A stretch of DNA of 64,000 nt from Rhodobacterales bacterium (lineage in GTDB: Bacteria > Pseudomonadota > Alphaproteobacteria > Rhodobacterales > Rhodobacteraceae). Made by a program: the position numbers and the translations under genes. Below are positions 27,996 to 35,890 of the stretch, one piece after another. The notes below the pieces were generated by a model. The model made no database searches. It was given only the letters and a program-made list of their open reading frames with translations, and was not told the DNA's origin. The stretch is from the NCBI GenBank assembly GCA_026400355.1, contig JAPLPE010000015.1, positions 124,001 to 188,000 of the forward strand, read 5' to 3'. How positions within the stretch are numbered: position 1 is the first letter of the stretch; each line of letters starts with the position of its first letter.

Positions 27996-28419
27996 ATTCT
28001 CTCCACGAAGCTGGCCAATCCCAAAGCCAGTCCAACAGGCCATCTGAAGGCCTGCAGATTTCCTGGGTGCCAGTATCGCCTACCCGGGGTCTGGTACGCG
28101 TTGGCGACGCTTTGGGACCCGTCTTGCCGAAGCTGCTGCACCGGCCCGAAGACTGTACTGCGCGGTCAGAGGGTGTCAACGTGCGCGCATCGACGTTGTT
28201 GCGCAGCCTGGCCCATGGTTGACCCATGAAGACAACGGCAAACGGGATATCTGGAAGGAAAAAGGATTGCGCTCCAGTCGCTAGTGTTTGCCACCTGACA
28301 GAATGTTCCCAGTTTGTGTCTGGTGCGCCTTCCGTTGCTCAGACGGTGACCCGACGGGCCGCAATGCGGACGAAGCGGTCGTTCTAGTGTTCGAAATTCA
28401 TGGTTCGTAGTCGACTGAG
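27996..28419. other. 424-bp gap: promoter region of the lactonase operon and islet edge
   Basis: No convincing coding sequence on either strand. Base composition falls from right of about 28200. The left part should contain the promoter of the lactonase operon. No tRNA, att-like repeat or transposase was recognised. Confidence 0.4.
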
Positions 28420-29001
28420 TCACGATGAGGATAACCGGGCCAGTGCTCTTCTTGTGAGGTAAACGGCGACCGGAAACCACGGCGCGTCGTCGGAAGCCAG
28501 TGCATCATTGGCTGCACAACAAGCGCGGCAGGCCTCCAGTTCGCCAAAAAGGGCATATGCGTTGATCTGACGAGAATCTGCGCTCAGTACTTCACCGGTG
28601 AATGGGTGAATTGGGAAGAAGCCGCTACAAGAAGCTGAACGCCAGCCATTGCCTGTACAAACATCCCACCCGACCAATCGCAGTTGGCCAGAAATAGCCC
28701 GATACAAATCTGACGGGGGAACGGTTTGGACATGGCTGAGGAGGTGCTGCTCAACGCCTCTGAAGCAAGCAAATAGTCCCGCGTCGTCTAGTATATCCAA
28801 TGCGCTTGGGTCGGATAGTTGAACGGCTCCGCCGTAGGTCGGCATGATATTGTCGACCTCGTCGGTAAATGATGAACCGACCATGCTTGGTACAAACTGC
28901 AAAGGCTCCCAGACGCTTTCACAGGCAGAAACCATCCAACGATTGTTGACGAGCCTTGGCATCTCGCAAATCATCATGGATGCCAAATGGAAATCGGTCA
29001 T
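28420..29001 (-). CDS. hypothetical protein in a lower-GC islet
   Basis: 193 residues from the ATG at 29001 (GGTGAG about 7 nt upstream; an ATG at 29070 is also possible). Composition is balanced, with eight or so cysteines, many in the C-terminal half (DVCTGNG, ACRACCAANDA), and several Trp. No signal peptide, membrane helix or known motif was recognised. The GC content is visibly lower than the neighbours and the codon choice is more mixed (TTG, TCA, AAT present), suggesting recent acquisition. It is flanked by gaps and stands alone between two sugar-catabolism loci. The protein-like composition argues for a real gene, but the function is unknown. Confidence 0.5.
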   Translation of the reverse strand: MTDFHLASMMICEMPRLVNNRWMVSACESVWEPLQFVPSMVGSSFTDEVDNIMPTYGGAVQLSDPSALDILDDAGLFACFRGVEQHLLSHVQTVPPSDLYRAISGQLRLVGWDVCTGNGWRSASCSGFFPIHPFTGEVLSADSRQINAYALFGELEACRACCAANDALASDDAPWFPVAVYLTRRALARLSSS

Positions 29002-29235
29002 TTTGGTCTCACCACCAGTGACCCAAACCACGACTGTAGTGCAATGTTCACTACGATCGGAGTTGGTCAAGAGTATATCGATCTTGTTGCTATCGAAGCC
29101 CGTTCAGCGCGAGGCGAAGCGTACAAGAACGTCTGCTAAGGGCTCCAAGCGGACATCTGACGTTTTCGCTCGGGATGCGCGCCCTATGACCTGACGCCAG
29201 TTTTCATACGGGAATCTTGTGTCAGGTGCAGAACA

Positions 29236-30252
29236 CTACAGACTCGATTCTCTGACCAGCAACTGTGGCCGGACCTCTGTAACCGCAGGCCCGCTCTGCC
29301 GACCGTCCAGCACGTCAAGGATCAACGCTGCAGCCCTCGATCCGATCTCGCGCGGGAACGGATTCACCGTCGAAAGAGAGGGGACCGACATTGCCCCGAT
29401 TTCATGATTACCGAACCCCGCAATGGATACCGTCCCCGGAACCGTAACACCGCGTCGCTGGCACTCGGTCAGTGCCCCGAAGGCCGACAGGTCTGACACG
29501 CAGATGACCGCCTGCGTATCCGGCATCGTTTCAAGCAAACGCGCCATCGCATTTGCTCCTTCGCGCATCGAAATCGGCGGAACCCCGGCCGCGATCAACC
29601 GGGTTGCGTCCAGACCATGTTCCTTCATCGCGGCAATGAACCCCAGCCGACGGTCAGCCCCGCGCGTGTCCCGGTCCGCATCGCCTCCGATGAAGGCAAT
29701 TCGCGCAAGGCCCGCCCTGATCAGGTGATCGACCATCCTGCGTACTGCGGCCGCGTTCGAAAATCCGACCACATGCCCGATCGGCCTCACGGGCAGATCC
29801 CAGGTCTCTATGACAGGAATGCCGGCATTTATCAGCAGGCGGCGTGTCCGATCGGTATGCCGATCGCCCGTCAATACAATCGCCTCGGGCCGGCGCCTCA
29901 ATAGCTGCTCGACCAGCCTTTCCTCCTCAAGGATGTCATATCCGGTATAGCCCAGCAGGATTTGCAACCCCCGTTCCTTCAAGCCATCCGAAAGACCACC
30001 CACTGTTTCCGCAAAGTTCGCGTTGTTGATTGATGGAATAGTCACGGCGACAAAGTCGGTCTTCTGTGACCTCAGGTTGGACGCCGTGCTGTCAAAGACG
30101 TAGCCCAGGTCGTCAGCCACCTCCAAGATCGCGGATCGCGTTGCCTCGCTCATCGATGAATCCCGTTTGAAGGCCCGGCTGACGGTCATCGGGGAAACAC
30201 CCGCAACCCGGGCAACATCGGCCATTGTCGGGGGTTTGCGGCGCGGTGTCAT
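29236..30252 (-). CDS. LacI family regulator of the idonate/gluconate cluster
   Basis: 338 residues. The N-terminal helix-turn-helix reads TMADVARVAGVSPMTVSRAFKR, with the hinge helix ATRSAILEVADDLGYV, followed by the periplasmic-binding-protein-like sugar domain (FVAVTIPSINNANFAE to GTVSIAGFGNHEIG). The branch resembles GntR of the gluconate regulon in LacI nomenclature. It lies upstream of a run of gluconate genes on the same strand order, and a LacI-type operator is visible in the divergent promoter at 32024. It is probably a repressor released by gluconate, 6-phosphogluconate or a ketogluconate. Confidence 0.92.
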   Translation of the reverse strand: MTPRRKPPTMADVARVAGVSPMTVSRAFKRDSSMSEATRSAILEVADDLGYVFDSTASNLRSQKTDFVAVTIPSINNANFAETVGGLSDGLKERGLQILLGYTGYDILEEERLVEQLLRRRPEAIVLTGDRHTDRTRRLLINAGIPVIETWDLPVRPIGHVVGFSNAAAVRRMVDHLIRAGLARIAFIGGDADRDTRGADRRLGFIAAMKEHGLDATRLIAAGVPPISMREGANAMARLLETMPDTQAVICVSDLSAFGALTECQRRGVTVPGTVSIAGFGNHEIGAMSVPSLSTVNPFPREIGSRAAALILDVLDGRQSGPAVTEVRPQLLVRESSL

Positions 30253-30258
30253 GACGAT

Positions 30259-30480
30259 CTAAAGCGGAAGGACATGCGCCGTTGTGCCGTGAAGATGGCT
30301 GCGGCCCACGAAATGCCGCGCGAGCCCCCCCTCGGTTGCCGGACGTCCCTGCAAGCAGATGGCAACGGCGCCAGAAAGCTCCCTCCAGACGGGCAGCTTT
30401 TCGGACATCACATCCCGCCAGATCATCTCCTCGTGGTCCGGGGTGATGCCGTCTTCGAAAAGGGCGTAGCGCGTGATCAT
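30259..30480 (-). CDS. short ORF, truncated form of a gluconate-cluster NIPSNAP/Dabb-like protein
   Basis: 73 residues from the ATG at 30480 with AGAGGGA upstream. The N-terminus MITRYALFEDG...VWRELSGAVAI and the C-terminus ATEGGLARHFVGRSHLHGTT resemble the two ends of small (about 100 residue) ferredoxin-fold proteins seen in gluconate-type clusters. The central part appears to be missing. It lies between the LacI gene and a degenerate SDR fragment. It may be a truncated, non-functional gene. The resemblance is from memory of the family pattern and is only moderately certain. Confidence 0.45.
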   Translation of the reverse strand: MITRYALFEDGITPDHEEMIWRDVMSEKLPVWRELSGAVAICLQGRPATEGGLARHFVGRSHLHGTTAHVLPL

Positions 30481-30728
30481 GACAGTGCTTCCCTCTTTGG
30501 GCCCTTGCAGCACTTCATCAGGGTGGCCCGATCCTCGCCGCCCTGGGTCAGTGTCATCTGCCCCGGGGCCACTTTTGGGATGCCATCCGACAAAGGACTG
30601 CCGGCCAAACCCATGCCCGGTTCGGCGTTCGGATCAAGGACGACCATCGGTGTCCCCGTCACCGCCAGACAAGTGCAAATGGCCCTGCCCACCGTTCTGC
30701 CTCCGAACGGTGCCGCCGTCGCGGTCAT
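30477..30728 (-). pseudogene. fragment resembling the N-terminus of an SDR oxidoreductase
   Basis: 83 codons overlapping gntK by 4 bp at its start. PFGGRTVGRAICTCLAVTGTPMVVLDPNAE resembles the Rossmann turn and acidic strand end of an SDR enzyme (G-x-T-V-G-x-A). The following text lacks the Ser-Tyr-Lys catalytic residues, and the frame ends after 83 codons. It was probably an NAD-dependent enzyme of the gluconate cluster that lost its 3' part. Confidence 0.4.
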
Positions 30729-31222
30729 GATGCAAACCTCTGCAATTCCCTGGTGATCTCGTCCACCATCGCATCAGGACTCTTGTCAATCTGCACGGTT
30801 ATGGCTTCGTCCGGTCCCGGGGCTTCAAGCGCAGCAAACTGGCTGTCCAGCAAAGACAATGGCATGTAATGCCCCTTGCGCAGTGCCATCCGCGCCGCGA
30901 TCAGATCACGGCTTCCGACCAGATACACGAAACAGACCGGCCCGCCTGCACCTGACCGGATGCGGTCACGGTAAGCACGTTTCAGGGCAGAACACCCGAT
31001 CACAAGCGGCGCACCCGCATTCAGTTCCGCCGCAACCCGATCCAGCCAGGGGCCGCGATCATTGTCGGTCAGTGGAACCCCTGTACGCATCTTGTCCACA
31101 TTGGCCGCCGGATGCAGGTCATCGCCATCCTGATAGGCAATGCCCAACCCCGCCGCCAATGCCTTTCCCACGGTGGTCTTGCCGCAACCCGACACGCCCA
31201 TGATTACAATACGCAAGGTCAT
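30725..31222 (-). CDS. gntK: gluconokinase
   Basis: 165 residues, the typical length. P-loop MGVSGCGKTT at the start, then the conserved YQDGDDLHPAANVDKMRTGVPLTDNDRGPWL block for gluconate binding, SALKRAYRD and the lid RKGHYMPLSLLDSQFAALE. It phosphorylates D-gluconate with ATP to 6-phosphogluconate for the Entner-Doudoroff or pentose phosphate route. The start at 31222 overlaps the stop of the 5-ketogluconate reductase gene by 4 bp. The longer upstream frame is not conserved. It is the exit step of the idonate pathway. Confidence 0.95.
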   Translation of the reverse strand: MTLRIVIMGVSGCGKTTVGKALAAGLGIAYQDGDDLHPAANVDKMRTGVPLTDNDRGPWLDRVAAELNAGAPLVIGCSALKRAYRDRIRSGAGGPVCFVYLVGSRDLIAARMALRKGHYMPLSLLDSQFAALEAPGPDEAITVQIDKSPDAMVDEITRELQRFAS

Positions 31223-31980
31223 AGCGATGCAGTGATCCCGCCATCCACATACAGGATATGGCCGTTCACGAAACTCGCCGCGTCCGAGGCAAGAAAGATG
31301 CACGCCCCCTGCAATTCTTCGACCTTCCCCCAGCGACCGGCGGGGGTCCGTTTTTCCAGCCACGCGCAAAAGGCGGGGTCAGCCACCAGTGCCGCGTTCA
31401 GCGGAGTCTCAAAGTACCCCGGGGCGATGGCATTGCAGTTCAATCCATGTTTTGCCCAGTCTGTTGCCATTCCCTTTGTCAGGTTACCGACCGCCCCCTT
31501 GGTCGCCGTGTAAGGCGCGATCGACGGCCGGGCCAAGGCCGTCTGAACGGAACAAATGTTGATGATCTTGCCCCTGCCCCGGCCGATCATGTGCCGCGCG
31601 ACGGCCTGCCCAACGTGAAAGACACTGGCGATATTCGTTTGCAGAAGCTTCTCGAACGCCGCCGCAGGAAATTCCTCAAGCGGGGCGCGATGCTGCATTC
31701 CGGCGTTGTTGACCAGAATGTCGATCGGTCCCACGTTCGCCTCGAACCCGTCCACGGCGGCGCGGACGGCCTCATGATCCGTCGCGTCAAAGGCCAGAGT
31801 CTCTGCATCCGAGAGACCGGCGGCCGCCATCGCAAGCTTCGCTCGGTCCCGCCCGTTCAGCACGACCTGCGCCCCGGCCGCAGCAAGTCCATGCGCCAGG
31901 GCGAGACCAATTCCCTGCGACGAACCGGTGACAAGCGCGCGCCGTCCCGTCAGATCAAAAAGCTGAAATCCCACCGACAT
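31219..31980 (-). CDS. idnO: gluconate 5-dehydrogenase / 5-keto-D-gluconate 5-reductase (SDR)
   Basis: 253 residues from the ATG at 31980. The cofactor loop is TGSSQGIG with LNGRDR (favouring NADP), NNAGMQHR, Ser in ICSVQTA, Tyr-x3-Lys in YTATKGA and NAIAPGYFETPLN, all characteristic of the IdnO/Ga5DH family. It reduces 5-ketogluconate to D-gluconate. It is the first gene of the leftward idn unit, divergent from the hydroxyacid dehydrogenase gene across an 87-bp promoter region containing a LacI-type operator. GGAGG lies very close to the ATG; a TTG eight codons earlier is an alternative start. Confidence 0.9.
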   Translation of the reverse strand: MSVGFQLFDLTGRRALVTGSSQGIGLALAHGLAAAGAQVVLNGRDRAKLAMAAAGLSDAETLAFDATDHEAVRAAVDGFEANVGPIDILVNNAGMQHRAPLEEFPAAAFEKLLQTNIASVFHVGQAVARHMIGRGRGKIINICSVQTALARPSIAPYTATKGAVGNLTKGMATDWAKHGLNCNAIAPGYFETPLNAALVADPAFCAWLEKRTPAGRWGKVEELQGACIFLASDAASFVNGHILYVDGGITASL

Positions 31981-32023
31981 TTCCTCCGCAATCGCACTCG
32001 ACAAGTCGATCGTCAGTTTTGTA

Positions 32024-32037
32024 TGTTATCGATACCA
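32024..32037. promoter_or_regulatory. candidate LacI-family operator (idn/gnt)
   Basis: TGTTATCGATACCA is a near-perfect inverted repeat centred on CG (one mismatched pair), similar to the ATGTTATCGATAACAT class used by gluconate LacI regulators. It is the only such palindrome noticed in the 87-bp region between the divergent idnO and hydroxyacid dehydrogenase genes, so it could control both directions. Confidence 0.6.
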
Positions 32038-32067
32038 CGATCTGTCAAGCGCCGCAGCGGAGCCCCC

Positions 32068-33012
32068 ATGACAAAGCCCCATATCCTCCAGATTGGCGCC
32101 TATCCCGACTGGGATCAGGTTCTGATGGACGCCGATTTCACGATGCACCGCTACTTTGAATCTGCCGACAAAGCGGCCTTCCTGGCCGCTGTCGGCCCAA
32201 AGACCCGGGCGATCGCGACCCGGGGTGACCTAGGTGCACATGCCACCTTGATTGCAGCTTGCCCCAACCTTGAACTCATCAGCGTATATGGCGTGGGCTA
32301 TGACGCGGTCGACCTTGACGCCTGCCGGGCACGCGGCATTCGCGTCACCAACACCCCTGATGTCCTGACCGATGACTGCGCCGATCTGGCCGTCGGCATG
32401 ATCCTCATGCTCTCCCGCGGGATGCACAAGGCCGAGGCATGGGCCCGGGACGGGTCGTGGGTCAAGGGCGGCTTTCCGCTGCAACGCAAGGTTTCCGGTG
32501 CCCGCGCAGGTATCTTGGGCCTTGGCCGCATTGGCCACGCGGTCGCCCGCAGACTCGAAGGCTTCGACATGGAGATCGCCTATTCCGCGACCGGGCCCAA
32601 GGACAATGCGGCCGGATGGGACTATATTCCGGACCCGGTCGCACTTGCTGCAAGGTCGGATATTCTGGTTGTCACACTGGCCGCAACCGCCGCGACGCGG
32701 CACATCGTCAACCGACAGGTGATCAAGGCGCTGGGTCCCCAAGGGATGCTCATAAACATCAGCCGGGCGGCCAATGTCGATGAAACTGCACTTCTCGATG
32801 CGCTTGAATCGGGCGCTCTTGGCTCGGCGGCGCTGGACGTTTTCGAAGGCGAACCCAACCTCAACCCGCGCTTTCTCGCACTCAGGAACGTCGTTCTTCA
32901 GCCACATCATGCCAGCGGAACGGTCGAAACCCGAAAGGCCATGGGCCAACTCATGCGTGATAACCTGACGGCCCATTTCGCAGGCAAACCTCTTCTGACC
33001 CCAGTGCTCTGA
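32068..33012 (+). CDS. 2-hydroxyacid dehydrogenase (ketogluconate/glyoxylate reductase type)
   Basis: 314 residues from the ATG at 32068. The D-isomer-specific 2-hydroxyacid dehydrogenase pattern is complete: the VYGVGYDAVDLDA substrate loop, NAD loop GLGRIGHAVARRL, catalytic Arg in ISRAANVDE, Glu in EGEPNLNPRF and His in QPHHASG. In gluconate clusters such enzymes reduce 2-ketogluconate or hydroxypyruvate-like acids. It starts the rightward idn unit and touches idnD (TGATG overlap). The long in-frame upstream stretch overlaps the divergent idnO gene and is not coding. Confidence 0.88.
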   Translation: MTKPHILQIGAYPDWDQVLMDADFTMHRYFESADKAAFLAAVGPKTRAIATRGDLGAHATLIAACPNLELISVYGVGYDAVDLDACRARGIRVTNTPDVLTDDCADLAVGMILMLSRGMHKAEAWARDGSWVKGGFPLQRKVSGARAGILGLGRIGHAVARRLEGFDMEIAYSATGPKDNAAGWDYIPDPVALAARSDILVVTLAATAATRHIVNRQVIKALGPQGMLINISRAANVDETALLDALESGALGSAALDVFEGEPNLNPRFLALRNVVLQPHHASGTVETRKAMGQLMRDNLTAHFAGKPLLTPVL

Positions 33013-34046
33013 TGAAAGCCATTGTCATCCACGCCGCTCATGACCTTCGGATCGAAGACAAACCCGAAGAGTCGCCCGGTCCGGGTCAACTCAAGCTCCG
33101 GCTGGCCACCGGAGGGGTCTGCGGGTCCGATCTGCATTACTACCACAACGGTGGCTTTGGTGCCGTTCGCCTGCGCGAACCGATGATCCTCGGGCACGAG
33201 GTTTCGGCCTATGTCACGGAAATCGGCCCCTCGGTTGACGGCTTCCGGATCGGCCAGCTTGTCGCCGTTTCGCCCAGCCGACCCTGCGGTGCCTGCCAGT
33301 ACTGCCTCGAAGGCCTGCCGAACCACTGCCTGAACATGCGCTTTTACGGGTCCGCGATGCCCTTCCCTCATATCCAGGGGGCGTTCCGCGAAACCCTTGT
33401 CGCCGATGTCGCCCAATGCGTGGATGCCACGGGCCTTGGCGCCGCCGAGGCGGCAATGGCCGAACCGCTGGCGGTCACACTGCATGCCACCGTCCGGGCC
33501 GGCAACATGGTTGGCAAACGGGTGCTTGTGACAGGTTGCGGTCCGATCGGAGTTCTTGCGATCCTTTCCGCAAGACGCGCCGGAGCGGCCGAAATCGTGG
33601 CAACAGACCTTTTCGACTACACCCTTGACCTTGCCTTAAGGGCAGGCGCGGACCGCGTCATCAACACAAAGTCCGATCCGGATGCTCTTTCGGCCTACAG
33701 CGCCAACAAGGGGCATTTCGACGTGCTCTATGAATGCACCGGCGTCGCAGCGGCCCTGATCGGCGCGATTCCGGCCATGCGGCCCCGCGGCGTCATCCTT
33801 CAGGTCGGTGTCGGAAGCGACATGAACCTGCCGATGCAGACCATTACCGCCAAGGAAATCGAACTGCGCGGCAGTTTCCGCTTCCATGCCGAATTTCCGG
33901 TTGCGGTCAGCCTGATGCAGAAAGGACTGATTGACGTCAAACCCCTGATCACGCACAGCATCGGACTGATCGAAGCGGAATCGGCATTCAAGCTGGCCAG
34001 CGACCGCTCGCAGGCGATGAAGGTCCAGATCGTCTTTTCAGACTAA
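33012..34046 (+). CDS. idnD: L-idonate 5-dehydrogenase
   Basis: 344 residues of the zinc-dependent medium-chain dehydrogenase family. The catalytic zinc site is in GGVCGSDLHYYHNGGFG and LGHEVSAYV; the structural zinc cysteines are in RPCGACQYCLEGLPNHC. The cofactor loop is GCGPIGVLA, with ATDLFDY. The GGFG and MRFYGSAMPFPHIQGAF segments are characteristic of IdnD. It oxidises L-idonate to 5-ketogluconate. It begins at the previous gene's stop (TGATG), so the genes are probably translationally coupled. Together with idnO and gntK it gives a complete route from L-idonate to 6-phosphogluconate. Confidence 0.93.
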   Translation: MKAIVIHAAHDLRIEDKPEESPGPGQLKLRLATGGVCGSDLHYYHNGGFGAVRLREPMILGHEVSAYVTEIGPSVDGFRIGQLVAVSPSRPCGACQYCLEGLPNHCLNMRFYGSAMPFPHIQGAFRETLVADVAQCVDATGLGAAEAAMAEPLAVTLHATVRAGNMVGKRVLVTGCGPIGVLAILSARRAGAAEIVATDLFDYTLDLALRAGADRVINTKSDPDALSAYSANKGHFDVLYECTGVAAALIGAIPAMRPRGVILQVGVGSDMNLPMQTITAKEIELRGSFRFHAEFPVAVSLMQKGLIDVKPLITHSIGLIEAESAFKLASDRSQAMKVQIVFSD

Positions 34047-34060
34047 GCCGGAGGCGCATC

Positions 34061-34951
34061 ATGTCGTTCTTTGAAACCATCGACCCTGCCTTCGGACGCT
34101 ATGTGATGTTCAACGCCCCGGTCAAACGCCTTGCCACCGGATTTGACTGGGTCGAAGGTCCGGTCTGGTTTGGTGATGCAAACTGCCTTCTGTTTTCCGA
34201 CATTCCGAACAACAGGATCCTCCGCTGGTCCGAAGATGGCGTCACCGTCTATCGCCAGCCCTCGAACTTTGCCAACGGCCATACCCGGGATCGTCAGGGG
34301 CGTCTGGTATCCTGCGAACATGGCTCGCGCCGCGTCACCCGGACCGGGTTGGACGGAACCGTGACGATCGTAGCGGACGGCTATCAGGGAAAGCGGCTCA
34401 ACTCGCCCAACGACGTCGTCGTCACCGCTGACGGGACGGTCTGGTTTACGGATCCACACTACGGCATCATGACCGACTATGAAGGCTTCCGTGCCGATCA
34501 GGAACTCCCCTGCAACGTCTACCGCGTCGATCCGTCCGGTCAGATCGAGGCCGTCATCACGGATATGAACTGTCCCAACGGCCTCGCTTTCTCACCTGAT
34601 GAAACCCTGCTCTACGTCGCCGACACCGGACGCATGTATACGGGGGACCCCCAGCATATCCGGGTATACGACATGCTGGACGGACGCCCCGTTCGCGGTC
34701 GGATCCACCACACGATTTCCCCGGGTTGTGCCGACGGCATCCGCACGGACTCTGATGGCAATCTCTGGTCATCCGCCGCAGATGGCGTCCATTGCATCGC
34801 GCCTGACGGTCATCTGATGGGCAAGATCCACGTGCCCGAACTCGTCTCAAACATCTGTTTTGGCGGGCGGTCCAAGAGCCGGCTCTTCATCACGGCAACA
34901 ACGAGCATCTATTCCATCGTCCTGAACCGCAGCGGGGCGCAAAGGCCCTAG
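34061..34951 (+). CDS. SMP-30/gluconolactonase family protein
   Basis: 296 residues. The motifs FDWVEGPVWFGDANCLLFSDIPNNRI (metal Glu), RLNSPNDVVVTADGTVWFTDPHYG and NCPNGLAFSPDETLLYVADT match the gluconolactonase branch, as does the final metal Asp in GCADGIRTDSDGN. It hydrolyses glucono-1,5-lactone or a related lactone to the acid, feeding the gluconate branch of the cluster. It is 14 bp downstream of idnD with GGAGG before the ATG and is the last gene of the rightward unit. No signal peptide was seen, so it is probably cytosolic. Confidence 0.9.
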   Translation: MSFFETIDPAFGRYVMFNAPVKRLATGFDWVEGPVWFGDANCLLFSDIPNNRILRWSEDGVTVYRQPSNFANGHTRDRQGRLVSCEHGSRRVTRTGLDGTVTIVADGYQGKRLNSPNDVVVTADGTVWFTDPHYGIMTDYEGFRADQELPCNVYRVDPSGQIEAVITDMNCPNGLAFSPDETLLYVADTGRMYTGDPQHIRVYDMLDGRPVRGRIHHTISPGCADGIRTDSDGNLWSSAADGVHCIAPDGHLMGKIHVPELVSNICFGGRSKSRLFITATTSIYSIVLNRSGAQRP

Positions 34952-34999
34952 TCAGCCGGTCTCCCCCGGAAACAGCCTGGCGGGAATGACGATGTTATC

Positions 35000-35037
35000 T
35001 TTCACTCAGTTTGATCGACCCATTTCACTCAGTTTGA
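35000..35037 (+). repeat. 15-bp direct repeat, two copies
   Basis: TTTCACTCAGTTTGA occurs at 35000-35014 and 35023-35037, 23 bp apart, at the left edge of an insertion-sequence remnant. Such short direct copies can be transposase-binding repeats at an element's end, but the matching far end was not found. Confidence 0.55.
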
Positions 35038-35160
35038 GCCTATTTGTGGGCGGCATTTCCGGGAACACGTGATGTAAGCCAATAGCCTGCGAATGGGCAG
35101 GCAGTCGGGTCCGGCGATTGCGCAGCGATTGCGCGGGTGGTATCATCGGAACTTGGCAGC

Positions 35161-35313
35161 GACCACGGAAAACGGAATCCGTGACGCTACCGCAAGGTAC
35201 CGCGAATGAGGGTACTCCGACCCTCCGTTGCCAGGGTGATGACATCGGAAAATCGGAGTCCGGGACGCTACCGCAAGGTACCGCGAATGAGGGGAACATC
35301 CGACCCTCCGTCA
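35161..35313 (+). repeat. tandem repeat of about 72 bp, two copies
   Basis: Units at 35161-35230 and 35241-35313 share an identical core (GACGCTACCGCAAGGTACCG and on to GAATGAGGG; 35183-35212 and 35264-35293) and similar flanks (CGGAAAA..., CCGACCCTCCGT). Each unit can form a GAGGG/CCCTC stem. The array sits inside the region where the insertion-sequence gene loses its frame. Confidence 0.8.
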
Positions 35314-35596
35314 CCCGCCCCGCGCCTTCGTCCTTTTCCGAACTGTCCTGTCGGATACCTTGAGCGTCAACGCCATTTCCCTGACGTCCGCGCGTGCGCT
35401 GCGAGGCAGGCGGCAATCCAAGGCTTTGCGGACGGGACGCGACGGGGCAGGCTCCCTCCGAAATCGCCTGAACCCATTTGCCGATCGTCGAAAGCCCGAT
35501 CCCCAAATCAGACGCAACCTGACGCCGTGTCAGGCCACTGGTGAGCGCGATGCGAACCTCATCCCGCTTGAACTTGTCACTGTGATTTGCTGCCAT
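35311..35596 (-). pseudogene. IS3-type transposase OrfA remnant
   Basis: The reverse frame from the ATG at 35596 reads MAANHSDKFKRDEVRIALTS, then GLTRRQVASDLGIGLSTIGKWVQAISE, the helix-turn-helix start of an IS3-family OrfA (about 95 residues when whole). After about 50 codons the match is lost and the leucine-zipper part is damaged; a related charged segment continues in another frame. OrfB is absent. It is a dead insertion sequence, with a tandem repeat array at its 3' side. Confidence 0.7.
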
Positions 35597-35890
35597 GACC
35601 GGTCTCCTTGATGGCGGGGATTGCTCTCCAAAGACCGGAACGAAACCGGTGCAGGTCCAATCCGCAACGGCCGCGGCGACTTGCTTGAACGTCATGCGGT
35701 CAATGCGGGCGCGGCCGAAGGCCCGAAGCTCGCGGTCACAGTCACGGGGCGAGAGCGTGCCGCGCCTGCGCGCGGCGCGGTGCGCATCCATCGGGGACAG
35801 GGCTTCAACAGGGGATTGAACACCCCGTTTAAGGGGGTCTTCAGCCGTCACCACAGCTTGCCCGAGCTTGCATCATTTGTGGCAGGGGGT
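35597..35890. other. gap with no recognisable gene
   Basis: An open reverse frame continues upstream of the OrfA remnant (to 35854), but its composition is Arg/Ala-rich and no family was recognised. It may be part of an older insertion. Confidence 0.3.

Noticed and set aside
35161-35313. Two 72-bp repeats as a minimal CRISPR
   Set aside because: Only two near-contiguous copies with about 10 bp between them; no spacer-sized gap and no cas genes.
35311-35517. Separate small HTH protein (68 codons, reverse strand)
   Set aside because: It lies in the decayed part of the IS3-type OrfA, lacks a ribosome site and is more simply explained as the frameshifted continuation of the transposase.
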